DNA of 27,050 nt, from positions 161,197-188,246 of the forward strand of contig DGYK01000010.1 in NCBI GenBank assembly GCA_002398365.1, read 5' to 3'. Both the position numbers and the translations under genes were made by a program. The DNA is from Flammeovirgaceae bacterium UBA5008. GTDB taxonomy: Bacteria > Bacteroidota > Bacteroidia > Cytophagales > Cyclobacteriaceae. Shown one piece after another: positions 14,608 through 22,435 of the stretch (positions are counted from its first letter, which is position 1; the number at the start of each line of letters is the position of its first letter). The notes beneath the pieces were generated by a model that saw nothing but the letters and a program-made list of their open reading frames with translations, made no database searches and was not told where the DNA came from.

Positions 14608-15624
14608 CTATAGTTCTCCCAATTGCTTTTTGCCGAAGTCAATTTGCGATTGAACAAAATGGGCGGTGTCATCCTTAAAAGATCTGCGTTCGTACGTAAT
14701 CCCCATGGATTTGCGCTCCAAATGATTCTGATGAACGTCAGGGATCAACACCTTCAAGTATTTTACGGTTAGGAGGTGATCGGCTTGAAAAATAGCATCC
14801 GGAAATCGACCGGCTGGAATAGGTACCGGTTCGGGTTCTTTAAAGAAGCGATCAATAATATCCCACAACTGTTCTCTTTCATATTCATTTTCGTTGCGGG
14901 AATTATAGATCCGGAAGTAATCCAGCAACTGGTAATCTTCCACTTCTCGGATAAACTTTTCAGTGAATTCCTGACCGTGGTCAATGAATGGTTTTCTGGG
15001 CGGAGGTATTTCCCGATCATAGCCGTTCCTGTTACGCCAAATGGCGCGATATTTTTCTTCTTCTTCACCCTTGATGTCGGGCAATAAGATCAGATTTTGT
15101 GTGCCGAAATGATTATCATAAAAATGATACCAGTCCGGGTAAAAATCGCCTGCACCTATGCCGGTTTCTTCGTCTTTAAACTCATCATAATGCTGCCATT
15201 CATTCGGTAAATTATCGATCTCATAATAAGGTGCCGATTCAAGGTATTTAATCAACACATCAATTTCTTCGGGGGTCGCATCGTCCATATAGGGACAACT
15301 GTTAATGTGTTGTTCCCAATACAGAAACTCCCACGAGTTGATAACCGGAAGTGATATTTGACCCGCTCGCCACTGGCATTGTAAGTTGAAGAGTTTTTTC
15401 TGCCCGATGAGCCAGTAAAGATCTTCAGCCGTATCGCGATAGACGTCTCTATCCTCAAGTTTGCGCCAGGTTTCTCCGTTTTTTAACAGAAAATGTTTCT
15501 CGTGTGCGAAACTTTTCAGAAAACTCTCTGCATCCTTCTCATCATAAGGAGAAAGAAAAGCAATTGCTTTCGGGTTCGCTTTCAATTCTTCAAAGATCTC
15601 TTTTTCCGTCTTTTTCATATTCAA
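14608..15624 (-). CDS. acidic, aromatic-rich protein of unknown function
   Basis: 338 residues, no signal peptide and no membrane helix, so probably cytoplasmic. It begins MNMKKTEKEIFEELKANPKA; a second ATG two codons on is equally plausible. The composition is unusually rich in Asp, Glu, Tyr, Trp and Phe (for example LPNEWQHYDEFKDEETGIGA and YPDWYHFYDNHFGTQN). A proline-rich turn (YDREIPPPRKPFIDHG) divides it roughly into two halves. I do not recognise the family and see no catalytic motif. It is transcribed alone toward the tRNA-Cys terminator. Codon use and composition look normal for the window, which argues for a real gene. Confidence 0.75.
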   Translation of the reverse strand: MNMKKTEKEIFEELKANPKAIAFLSPYDEKDAESFLKSFAHEKHFLLKNGETWRKLEDRDVYRDTAEDLYWLIGQKKLFNLQCQWRAGQISLPVINSWEFLYWEQHINSCPYMDDATPEEIDVLIKYLESAPYYEIDNLPNEWQHYDEFKDEETGIGAGDFYPDWYHFYDNHFGTQNLILLPDIKGEEEEKYRAIWRNRNGYDREIPPPRKPFIDHGQEFTEKFIREVEDYQLLDYFRIYNSRNENEYEREQLWDIIDRFFKEPEPVPIPAGRFPDAIFQADHLLTVKYLKVLIPDVHQNHLERKSMGITYERRSFKDDTAHFVQSQIDFGKKQLGEL

Positions 15625-15840
15625 AGGTGTGCTGTGTTTTCAATACCAATTTACGGAAATACACTGAAAAAAATAGCAGAAATCATTCTAATTCTTCATC
15701 GATAACGTGCGTGTTTAGACAACAAGACTCATCACATGAAAAATGAGTGCACACGCTTTGCATTTGCTCCGGTCTTGCGTTGAGTTCACCCGATCTTCGG
15801 ATAGCTTCGCATTTTGATGCGTGCGTATTTTCTTTTTAGT

Positions 15841-16515
15841 CTAACTCACTCCTATACTCGCCACATCACTCCATTGACCAATCTGTTCATCGCGCAGAAT
15901 ATACATGGCACGGTATTTCCAAATGGCGGGTTGCGTGATGGGCGTTTTATCTGTGTAGTGCGGAATGGAGTCGATGGTTAAAAATTGCCAGCCGTTGCCC
16001 GAATCTTTTTCGATGCGAATCGAATCTGCTTTTCCTTTCACCCACTGCACTTCTACTTGTCTGCCCTTGATCACAAGCTTCAATGCGGGCTTAAGGTTGG
16101 TGGTATCTTTAGAAGTTTGTGCGCTAACGATACCCAAGTCTTTGCCCAAGTCTTCGGTATACGTTGGCGTGGCTTTGATGCGCTGCACCAATCGCGCCAG
16201 GCGTGGAAAGATACCGGGTGCAACTACCGCAGGCGCTGCGATGGCAGGCACCGGCATCGGCAGCATGCCTCCGTTTGCACCGATGGGTCCGTCTTTAATT
16301 AAATTTTTGTAGCTCACGCGTGTTTCTTTGGCCGCAGTATGCATTTCTACTTGCGTGACGAGGAACGTGAACATGGCAGCATCGTTTGCAATGCCGGCCA
16401 CGTCTGCGGGCGTGAGGCCCAGGGTAGTGGCGTGGACTGCCAGCTTACTGGCGAAGTGGTTCAGCCAAAGTACGCGCTCTTTATCGCCACGGGGTAGGTA
16501 TCCTGCTTTCGACAT
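15841..16515 (-). CDS. unrecognised protein with N-terminal helical domain and C-terminal beta-sandwich-like domain
   Basis: 224 residues, no signal peptide. The N-terminal ~85 residues (YLPRGDKERVLWLNHFASKL, then ATTLGLTPADVAGIANDAAMF) are helical, and I recall similar 'YLPR.D.....WL.nF..kl' proteins from many environmental bacteria, often without known function. A Pro/Ala/Gly-rich linker (GGMLPMPVPAIAAPAVVAPG) leads to a C-terminal part with strands (LKLVIKGRQVEVQWVKGKAD, IWKYRAMYILRDEQIGQWSD, VASIGVS) resembling a fibronectin type III module. It stands alone between 216 bp and ~640 bp of non-coding DNA. The upstream side, where its promoter must lie, borders a tandem repeat array. GC content seems a little higher than in the neighbours. 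Confidence 0.72.
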   Translation of the reverse strand: MSKAGYLPRGDKERVLWLNHFASKLAVHATTLGLTPADVAGIANDAAMFTFLVTQVEMHTAAKETRVSYKNLIKDGPIGANGGMLPMPVPAIAAPAVVAPGIFPRLARLVQRIKATPTYTEDLGKDLGIVSAQTSKDTTNLKPALKLVIKGRQVEVQWVKGKADSIRIEKDSGNGWQFLTIDSIPHYTDKTPITQPAIWKYRAMYILRDEQIGQWSDVASIGVS

Positions 16516-16562
16516 GGGTGTGTTGTTTTGATGGGATGATATTGCGGAGGCAGTGGGGAAAA

Positions 16563-16856
16563 GCTCCGATTAACTTTTGGGCCCGGACCGATGCCCGGTG
16601 CCTTCGCACGGATAAACGAAGCATTGCCACAAATGTTGCGTGGCTGGCCACAGATATTCGGTGGCTATTGAAAAGCCTCTCATTCATTCGCCCAAATGAT
16701 CTGGATATAGCCACTGATAATAGGAGGGATGCCACGATGATTCGGTGGCTATTGCGAAATGAAGTTTTCAAGTCAAAAAATGACTTTAGTATACCCACGG
16801 AACATTGGTGGCTAGCCACGAATAAGCGGTGGGTGTGCCCGAATGATCTTTCATAT
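16563..16856. repeat. degenerate 21-bp tandem array with 84-bp higher-order period and 19-nt palindromes
   Basis: Read in 21-base steps, this stretch gives fourteen in-phase blocks sharing a loose core near positions 5-10 (aAATGAt/cGATGa-like). The best-conserved blocks are 19-nt palindromes of the form gccac-N9-gtggc: 16626-16644, 16647-16665, 16731-16749, 16794-16812 and 16815-16833. A decayed copy starts at 16710. Pairs of palindromes begin at 16626/16647, 16710/16731 and 16794/16815, so the pairs recur exactly every 84 bp (4 x 21). Because 21 and 84 are multiples of three, open frames run through on both strands and translate into heptapeptide-like repeats. I judge these frames to be non-genic. 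With its flanks, the array is part of a ~640-bp interval (16516-17155) without a convincing gene. Confidence 0.75.
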
Positions 16857-16868
16857 CCCCGAAAGGGG
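16857..16868. repeat. CCCC-GAAA-GGGG hairpin, copy 1
   Basis: A 4-bp G/C stem closed by a GAAA (GNRA) tetraloop, extended by a T-A pair, directly after the 21-bp array. An identical 12-mer occurs 123 bp further on. Confidence 0.6.
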
Positions 16869-16979
16869 AAATCAAAGCGAATAAGGGTGTTTTTAGGGGC
16901 CCCGGACGGGTTGGGAATACTCCAGAGGGGCTTTTGCGCTTGCGCGCGAAGGTTTGATGTCTGCACGAACCTTGGGTTT

Positions 16980-16991
16980 CCCCGAAAGGGG
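16980..16991. repeat. CCCC-GAAA-GGGG hairpin, copy 2
   Basis: The same 12-mer as at 16857, here with a 6-bp stem (ttcccc-gaaa-ggggaa, 16978-16993). The sequence between the two copies is GC-richer than its surroundings and has no recognisable gene. Confidence 0.6.
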
Positions 16992-17155
16992 AAGCGGTTG
17001 CCAGTTCCTGAATGACTATCGATTCGCGCCACCGAATGAAGATCATCCTTTTTCTGGTTTGCTGCCCTTCCGGGCGATTTGAAAATGGGAATGAATCCGA
17101 TGTGTCTGCTGACAAGGAACAGATGCCGGCTACTCATCAATCATGATTCAGTCGC

Positions 17156-18193
17156 TCACGATTTCCCCCCAATCGCCTCCCTTACCTTCGGTGCAATTTT
17201 TGTTCCGAAGAGTTCGATGGATTTCATGAGCATGTCGTGCGAAGGGCCGCCCACATCCATGTGTGCCGAAAAACGGGTGAGGCCAAACATCTCGTGGAGG
17301 TATAAGATTTTATCGATGGCCTCGTTTGCATCGCCAAACAAATAAGCACCATCCATCGTGCGGCCTTGTTCATATTGACTGCGTGAAAAAGGTCCCCAAC
17401 CGCGGCTCGCACCCACGCGGTTCATCTGCGCGGAGTATACCGGATAATAATAATCCGCAGTTTGTTTACTGTTATCGCCAAAGAAGCTGTGCATGTGCAC
17501 GCCTACTTGTAATTTTTTCGGGTCGTGGCCGAAATGTTCGTACAACTCGCGGTAGTATTTAAACAGCGGTTTGAATTGTGCCGGGTTTCCACCGATGATG
17601 GCGAACATCACGGGCAATTCTAATTTGGCGGCACGCACCACTGATTCGGGAGTGCCACCCACTGCTACCCAGATATTCAAATGATTGTTGACGGCCCGTG
17701 GCAAGATCTGCTGATTTTGTAATGCTGCGCGGAAATTTCCTTTCCACGTGATGGTGTCCTCCTGATTGATCTTGAGCAGCAACTCCAGTTTTTCTTCGAA
17801 CAGCTCGTGGTAGTCGTTGAGATTGTATCCATACAATGGAAAGGACTCAATAAAACTTCCGCGACCCGCTACTAATTCGGCCCGGCCGTTGCTCAACTGA
17901 TCGAGCGTAGCAAAACTTTGGTAGATGCGCACCGGATCGGAAGAGCTTAGCACCGTTACCGCGCTGCCGAGTTTGATTCTTTTGGTGATGGAAGATGCTG
18001 CCGCCAGCACAATCTCCGGCACCGACACGGCATAGTCCGGGCGATGGTGTTCACCAATTCCGAAAAAGTCAATGCCCACTTCATCCATCAACTTGACTTC
18101 CTCCATCAGTTCGCGCAAGCGGTCGCCTGCGGAAAGCGGTTTTCCTTTCTCGTCATAATGATTATCACCAAACATGCCTATGCCTAACTCCAT
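17156..18193 (-). CDS. LLM-class (luciferase-like) flavin-dependent monooxygenase
   Basis: 345 residues, the usual length for bacterial luciferase-like monooxygenases with a TIM-barrel fold. Family features in order: N-terminal strand MELGIGMFGDNHYD, VKLMDEVGIDFFGIGEHHRP (the EHH motif), IVLAAASSITKRIKLGSAVT, VLSSSDPVRIYQSFATLDQL, SNGRAELVAGRGSF, and the later IWVAVGGTPESVVRAAKL. These enzymes use reduced FMN or F420 to oxidise small molecules; the substrate is unknown. The gene starts 138 bp from ftsK in a divergent arrangement, with a palindrome between them. Start ATG at 18193 gives the standard N-terminal strand. Confidence 0.92.
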   Translation of the reverse strand: MELGIGMFGDNHYDEKGKPLSAGDRLRELMEEVKLMDEVGIDFFGIGEHHRPDYAVSVPEIVLAAASSITKRIKLGSAVTVLSSSDPVRIYQSFATLDQLSNGRAELVAGRGSFIESFPLYGYNLNDYHELFEEKLELLLKINQEDTITWKGNFRAALQNQQILPRAVNNHLNIWVAVGGTPESVVRAAKLELPVMFAIIGGNPAQFKPLFKYYRELYEHFGHDPKKLQVGVHMHSFFGDNSKQTADYYYPVYSAQMNRVGASRGWGPFSRSQYEQGRTMDGAYLFGDANEAIDKILYLHEMFGLTRFSAHMDVGGPSHDMLMKSIELFGTKIAPKVREAIGGKS

Positions 18194-18239
18194 ATTCGTT
18201 TTTTATCTACATCCGACAAAGTAACAAGAATATTAGTTC

Positions 18240-18261
18240 CCGGTTTACCGAAACCGGTTTC
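18240..18261. promoter_or_regulatory. nested palindromes in the LLM monooxygenase/ftsK divergent region
   Basis: ccggttt-accg-aaaccgg (18240-18257, 7-bp arms) overlaps a perfect 12-bp palindrome gaaaccggtttc (18250-18261). Together they look like an operator for a dimeric regulator. It lies 47 bp upstream of the monooxygenase start and 71 bp upstream of ftsK. Confidence 0.45.
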
Positions 18262-18331
18262 AGGCGCTTTCAAAGCCGTTGAATCGAAAAAAGTATCGTG
18301 TTATTTAGTTAGTTTTACGCCCAAATCTGAA

Positions 18332-20776
18332 ATGGCAGAAAATACCTACAAGTCGAATACATTCAAGAAGCCCGAGAAGGAGAAGAAGCCGAAGGCGGCT
18401 AAATCCAAAATGAAGTTCAACTTCTCGTTTTTTCAAGACCCCCGCTTCATTCTGGCGTTTGGTTTTTTCCTGATGATCGTGGGCATTTATCTGTTCACCG
18501 CTTTTTTCTCTTACCTGTTTACCGGTAAGGCCGACCAAAGTGTGGTGGAGGCGCTGTGGAATTCCAGCCTGATCGAGTCGGGCAAGGAAGCCGAAAACTG
18601 GCTGGGATTGTATGGGGCGGTTACTTCGCACTATTTGATTTTCAAGTGGATGGGTGTCTCCGGTTTTTTCTTGCCGCCCATTTTATTTTTGCTGGGATTT
18701 AAAATGGTTTTCAAGCGCGAGCTGTTGCCGATATTTTCAGTGTTCATCTTGTCTGTGTTTGCAGGCTTGTGGCTGAGTTTGCTATTGGGCTATCTAACCC
18801 ACAGCATTGCCGGTGTAAACGAAGTGAGCTTTTTAAGCGGAGGATTGGGCTACGAACTGGCTAAACTTTCCGATGGCCTTTTCGGGATTGGCACCTTCCT
18901 GATTTTAGTGTTGTCCCTCTTCATTTTTATCATCTATTTCTTCAATGTTACGGCCATCAACGCGTTTCAGGTGAAAGACCCCAAGCCGATGGGCAACGAT
19001 GCGTTGGTGCCTCCGGTACCAGCCACCGAAGATCCGAAGCCTACTTACACCGATGACCGCGATCATTGGCCTACGCAGGCAGAAGATGAGCCGGAGCCCG
19101 TGTTGCTCGTGAAGCAACCGGAAGAAGTGAAGCCCGCGATTCCTGAAATTCAGTTGGAGGTAGAGCCTTCGCATGTGGAGCCGGACGAGCCGCTGTTTAC
19201 CATTGAAGAACCCAAAGAAGATACAGAAGTGCTGGCCGAGAAATTGGTGGAAGCACAAGGTTTGTACGATCCTACTTTGGAGTTGAGCAATTACAAATTT
19301 CCGCCTATTGATTTGCTCAATGAATATGAGGTTGGCAAAGTGCAAGTGTCGCAGGAGGAATTGAATCAGAACAAAGACAAAATTCTCGCTACACTCACCA
19401 ACTTCAAAATTGGCATACAAAGTATTAAAGCGACCATCGGTCCCACGGTAACGCTCTATGAAATTGTGCCCGAGGCGGGTATCAAAATATCGCGCATTAA
19501 AAACCTGGAAGATGATATTGCCCTGAGCTTGTCGGCACTCGGTATTCGTATCATCGCCCCAATCCCCGGCAAGGGAACCATTGGTATTGAGGTGCCGAAC
19601 AAAAACCGGGAGATGGTGAGCATCCGCTCGGTGATTGCCTCCGAGCGTTTTCAAAAGTCGGACAGAGATTTGCCAATTGCCATTGGAAAAACAATTTCGA
19701 ATGAATTGATGGTGATCGATTTGGCAAAGATGCCCCACCTGTTGGTAGCGGGTGCCACCGGTCAGGGTAAATCCGTGGGCTTGAATGTAATTCTGACTTC
19801 TCTGTTATACAAACTTCATCCCAGCCAATTAAAGTTTGTGTTGGTTGACCCGAAGAAAGTAGAGATGTCGCTGTTCAGCAAAATTGAGCGCCATTATCTG
19901 GCCAAGTTGCCGAATAGTGAAGAAGCTATTATTACCGATACCAAGAAAGTGGTGTACACGCTCAATTCATTATGTATTGAGATGGAAAACCGCTATGAGA
20001 TTTTGAAAGATGCGGGTGCCCGTAACCTGAAAGAATACAACGCCAAGTTTGTATCGCGTAAGCTCAATCCGAAAGAGGGCCATCGCTTCCTTCCCTATAT
20101 TGTATTGGTGATTGACGAGTTGGCCGATTTAATGATGACGGCCGGCAAGGAAGTGGAGACTCCGATTGCACGCCTGGCGCAATTGGCGCGCGCGATTGGT
20201 ATTCACTTGGTGGTGGCCACGCAGCGACCTTCGGTAAACGTCATTACCGGTGTGATCAAAGCCAACTTCCCGGCACGCTTGTCGTTCCGTGTGACGTCTA
20301 AAGTAGACTCACGCACCATTCTGGATTCAGGCGGTGCGGATCAATTAGTGGGGATGGGAGATATGTTGTTGTCGTTGGGATCGGATGTGATTCGTTTGCA
20401 GAGCCCGTTTGTGGATACCCCGGAGATTGAGAAAGTGTGCGAATACATCGGCTCGCAACGCGGTTATGATTCGGCTTATATGCTGCCGGAATTTGAGGGC
20501 GAAGATGATGGCGGGGTGAGTGCGGTGGACTTATCGGAGCGCGATGCCCTGTTTGAGGAGGCTGCCCGCCTGATTGTGATGCACCAGCAGGGAAGTACCT
20601 CGTTGATTCAGCGGAAGCTAAAACTGGGCTACAACCGCGCTGGGCGCTTAATTGACCAGTTGGAGGCCGCAAAAATCGTGGGTCCGTTTGAAGGATCGAA
20701 GGCCCGTGAAGTTTTAGTGAAGGATGAGATAAGTTTGGAACAATTATTGAATGAATTAAAGGAAAGACATAGTTAA
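18332..20776 (+). CDS. ftsK: DNA translocase FtsK
   Basis: 814 residues. The N-terminal third has a basic cytoplasmic lead (to about 30), then four to five membrane helices (about 40-205). An acidic, Pro/Glu/Asp/Val-rich linker (about 220-320) replaces the much longer linker of E. coli FtsK. The motor domain has Walker A GATGQGKS (474-481, K480), Walker B with D595-E596 (IVLVIDELADLMM), and the conserved VVATQRPSVNVITG and LSFRVTSKVDSRTILDSGGA. The C-terminal gamma winged helix is also present (FEEAARLIVMHQQGSTSLIQ, then RKLKLGYNRAGRLIDQLE). It sits at the division septum and pumps DNA to resolve chromosome dimers. lolA follows 6 bp later. The start ATG at 18332 is preceded by an in-frame untranslated leader with no competing start. 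Confidence 0.97.
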   Translation: MAENTYKSNTFKKPEKEKKPKAAKSKMKFNFSFFQDPRFILAFGFFLMIVGIYLFTAFFSYLFTGKADQSVVEALWNSSLIESGKEAENWLGLYGAVTSHYLIFKWMGVSGFFLPPILFLLGFKMVFKRELLPIFSVFILSVFAGLWLSLLLGYLTHSIAGVNEVSFLSGGLGYELAKLSDGLFGIGTFLILVLSLFIFIIYFFNVTAINAFQVKDPKPMGNDALVPPVPATEDPKPTYTDDRDHWPTQAEDEPEPVLLVKQPEEVKPAIPEIQLEVEPSHVEPDEPLFTIEEPKEDTEVLAEKLVEAQGLYDPTLELSNYKFPPIDLLNEYEVGKVQVSQEELNQNKDKILATLTNFKIGIQSIKATIGPTVTLYEIVPEAGIKISRIKNLEDDIALSLSALGIRIIAPIPGKGTIGIEVPNKNREMVSIRSVIASERFQKSDRDLPIAIGKTISNELMVIDLAKMPHLLVAGATGQGKSVGLNVILTSLLYKLHPSQLKFVLVDPKKVEMSLFSKIERHYLAKLPNSEEAIITDTKKVVYTLNSLCIEMENRYEILKDAGARNLKEYNAKFVSRKLNPKEGHRFLPYIVLVIDELADLMMTAGKEVETPIARLAQLARAIGIHLVVATQRPSVNVITGVIKANFPARLSFRVTSKVDSRTILDSGGADQLVGMGDMLLSLGSDVIRLQSPFVDTPEIEKVCEYIGSQRGYDSAYMLPEFEGEDDGGVSAVDLSERDALFEEAARLIVMHQQGSTSLIQRKLKLGYNRAGRLIDQLEAAKIVGPFEGSKAREVLVKDEISLEQLLNELKERHS

Positions 20777-20782
20777 TATTTT

Positions 20783-21430
20783 ATGACAATCACGAAAAAG
20801 ACAGTTTTTGCCGCCCTTTTCAGCCTGGGAACCCTTTCTGCTGCTTTTGCCCAGTATGATCCGAACGCGCTGGAGATTTTGGAGGCGATGAGCAAGAAAT
20901 ACAAAGCCATTCCTTCGTTTGAAGCCAATCTGACCTCTACATTGGTTAATGAATCTGAGGGAATTAAGGAAGAGTTCAAGGGAAAAATCACCGTAAAGGG
21001 AGAGAAGTTCAAGCTGGAGCTGGAAGACCAGGTGATTATTAATAATGGAACCACCGTGTGGACGTACTTGCCATCGGCTAAAGAAGTGACGATTGATAAC
21101 TTCGATCCGAAGTCGGATGATATCAACCCGATCAAGATATTTGACATTTATAAGAAAGGATTTAAGTATTTGTATTTAGGCGATAAGCTGGAGCCGGGCA
21201 ATGATGAGGTAGATTTAGTACCGGAAAAGAAAAATGCGCAGTACTTCAAAATCAAGATGATGATTTCGAAGAAAGACAGAAGCATTCAAAGCTGGACGAT
21301 GTATGACAAGTCGGGCAACCGCTACAAATACATTATTACCAAGTTTGTGCCGAATGCAAAAGCAGATGATGCCTTTTTCTCGTTCGATCCCAAAAAATAT
21401 CCGGGCGTAGAAGTTACGGATGTGCGATAA
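20783..21430 (+). CDS. lolA: LolA-like periplasmic lipoprotein carrier
   Basis: 215 residues. The signal peptide MTITKKTVFAALFSLGTLSAAFAQ is followed by a LolA-type half-barrel: ILEAMSKKYKAIPSFEANLT, STLVNESEGIKEEFKGKITV, KGEKFKLELEDQVIINNGTT and WTYLPSAKEVTIDNF. It should ferry lipoproteins from the inner membrane across the periplasm. The gene is 6 bp after ftsK, and ftsK-lolA is also the gene order in E. coli, which supports both calls. A strong terminator follows. Confidence 0.92.
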   Translation: MTITKKTVFAALFSLGTLSAAFAQYDPNALEILEAMSKKYKAIPSFEANLTSTLVNESEGIKEEFKGKITVKGEKFKLELEDQVIINNGTTVWTYLPSAKEVTIDNFDPKSDDINPIKIFDIYKKGFKYLYLGDKLEPGNDEVDLVPEKKNAQYFKIKMMISKKDRSIQSWTMYDKSGNRYKYIITKFVPNAKADDAFFSFDPKKYPGVEVTDVR

Positions 21431-21457
21431 GCATCTCTTTAATATTAAGTAATCGAG

Positions 21458-21480
21458 AGTCGGGTCTTCCCGACTTTTTT
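21458..21480 (+). terminator. rho-independent terminator of ftsK-lolA
   Basis: The 7-bp stem agtcggg/cccgact with a tctt loop is followed by six Ts, 27 bp after the lolA stop and 16 bp before pyrF. Confidence 0.9.
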
Positions 21481-21496
21481 ATTTTAAATTAGCCGC

Positions 21497-22315
21497 ATGA
21501 CACGACAACAACTGTTTGAACAAATTCAGAAGAAGCAATCGTATTTGTGTGTAGGTTTAGATACCGACTTGGGAAAGATTCCGCCCCACTTGCTATCGGC
21601 CGAAGATCCGATCTTTGAATTCAACAAGCAGATCATTGATGCCACCAAAGATTTTTGTGTGGCCTACAAACCCAACACCGCTTTTTACGAGGCGCTGGGC
21701 GCGAAAGGCTGGGCGAGTTTAGAGAAGACATTAAATTATATTCCGAAAGAGTGCTTTACCATTGCCGATGCGAAGCGTGGAGATATTGGCAATACTTCGG
21801 CTTTGTATGCCAAGGCGTTTTTTGAACAGATGAATTTTGATGCGCTCACGGTAGCGCCTTACATGGGCGAAGATTCGGTGAAACCGTTTTTGGATTTTCA
21901 GGATAAGTGGGTGATTTTGTTGGTGCATACCTCCAACAGCGGCAGCCATGATTTTCAATTGCTCGAAACATTGGATGGCAAGTATGTATTTCAGGAAGTA
22001 TTGTACGCATCGCAGCGGTGGGCCACAGCCGACCAGATGATGTATGTGGTAGGGGCGACTCACGCTGATAAGATTGGCGCGATCCGCGGGTTGGCACCCG
22101 ATCATTTCTTTTTAGTGCCGGGAGTAGGCGCACAGGGAGGCGACTTGGAAGCCGTGTCGCACGTGGGCATGAATGCGCAATGCGGATTGCTGGTAAATTC
22201 TTCCCGCGCGATTATCTATGCTTCTTCCGGAAAAGATTTTGCGGAAGCAGCCGCGCGCGAGGCGCAGAAAGTTCAGCAGGAAATGAAAGAGTATTTGCGC
22301 AAGTACTTGCGGTAA
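21497..22315 (+). CDS. pyrF: orotidine 5'-phosphate decarboxylase (type 2)
   Basis: 272 residues. It catalyses the last step of UMP synthesis, decarboxylating OMP in the cytoplasm. The catalytic charged network DAKRGDIGNT is present (D91, K93, D96). Other family features are CVGLDTDLGKIPPHLL (18-33), AYKPNTAFYEALGAKG (56-71), TVAPYMGEDSV and the phosphate-binding FLVPGVGAQGG. The DAKRGDIGNT form and the length mark the longer 'type 2' PyrF group rather than the E. coli type. The start ATG at 21497 lies just after the lolA terminator, so the gene has its own promoter or depends on read-through; no clear -7 box is visible in the 16 bp between. Confidence 0.96.
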   Translation: MTRQQLFEQIQKKQSYLCVGLDTDLGKIPPHLLSAEDPIFEFNKQIIDATKDFCVAYKPNTAFYEALGAKGWASLEKTLNYIPKECFTIADAKRGDIGNTSALYAKAFFEQMNFDALTVAPYMGEDSVKPFLDFQDKWVILLVHTSNSGSHDFQLLETLDGKYVFQEVLYASQRWATADQMMYVVGATHADKIGAIRGLAPDHFFLVPGVGAQGGDLEAVSHVGMNAQCGLLVNSSRAIIYASSGKDFAEAAAREAQKVQQEMKEYLRKYLR

Positions 22316-22360
22316 GTTGCTGATCGATTATAAATTCTGATATTTGCCCTGCAGGCATTT

Positions 22361-22376
22361 GGAATTCCGAAATTCC
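22361..22376. repeat. inverted repeat downstream of pyrF
   Basis: ggaatt-ccga-aattcc, 6-bp arms with a 4-nt loop, 46 bp after the pyrF stop in the 120-bp gap before the next gene. No run of Ts follows directly, so a terminator is doubtful. Confidence 0.3.
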
Positions 22377-22435
22377 CCTCTTGTATTTCTTCGTGCCTTT
22401 CTGCTTTCGTAGAAAATTGAATCACCAAGAATGTA

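Noticed and set aside
15625..15840. 216-bp gap between the two unknown minus-strand genes
   Set aside because: I searched for small frames, hairpins with T-runs and -7 boxes and found only a weak cgcat/atgcg pairing; nothing worth annotating.
16626..16833. Possible CRISPR array from regularly spaced repeats
   Set aside because: The repeats are degenerate, the 84-bp period is built of 21-bp subunits, there are no unique spacers of equal length and no cas genes nearby.
16481..17140. Long minus-strand frame with heptapeptide-like repeats (NSHRISV, ASHATFV and similar)
   Set aside because: The repeats come from the 21-bp period, which is divisible by three and keeps frames open. A plus-strand frame (16518-17015) shows the same effect. 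The frame also overlaps the start of the 15841-16515 gene and has an abnormal Arg/Ser/His composition.
17036..17146. 36-codon plus-strand frame starting MKIILFLVCCPSG, lipoprotein-like
   Set aside because: Attractive start, but very short, in low-quality non-coding sequence, with no promoter or conservation evidence. A chance frame is more likely.
18905..19738. 277-codon minus-strand frame inside ftsK
   Set aside because: It lies fully antisense to the well-supported FtsK linker and motor region; composition (His/Arg/Leu-rich) is typical of shadow frames.
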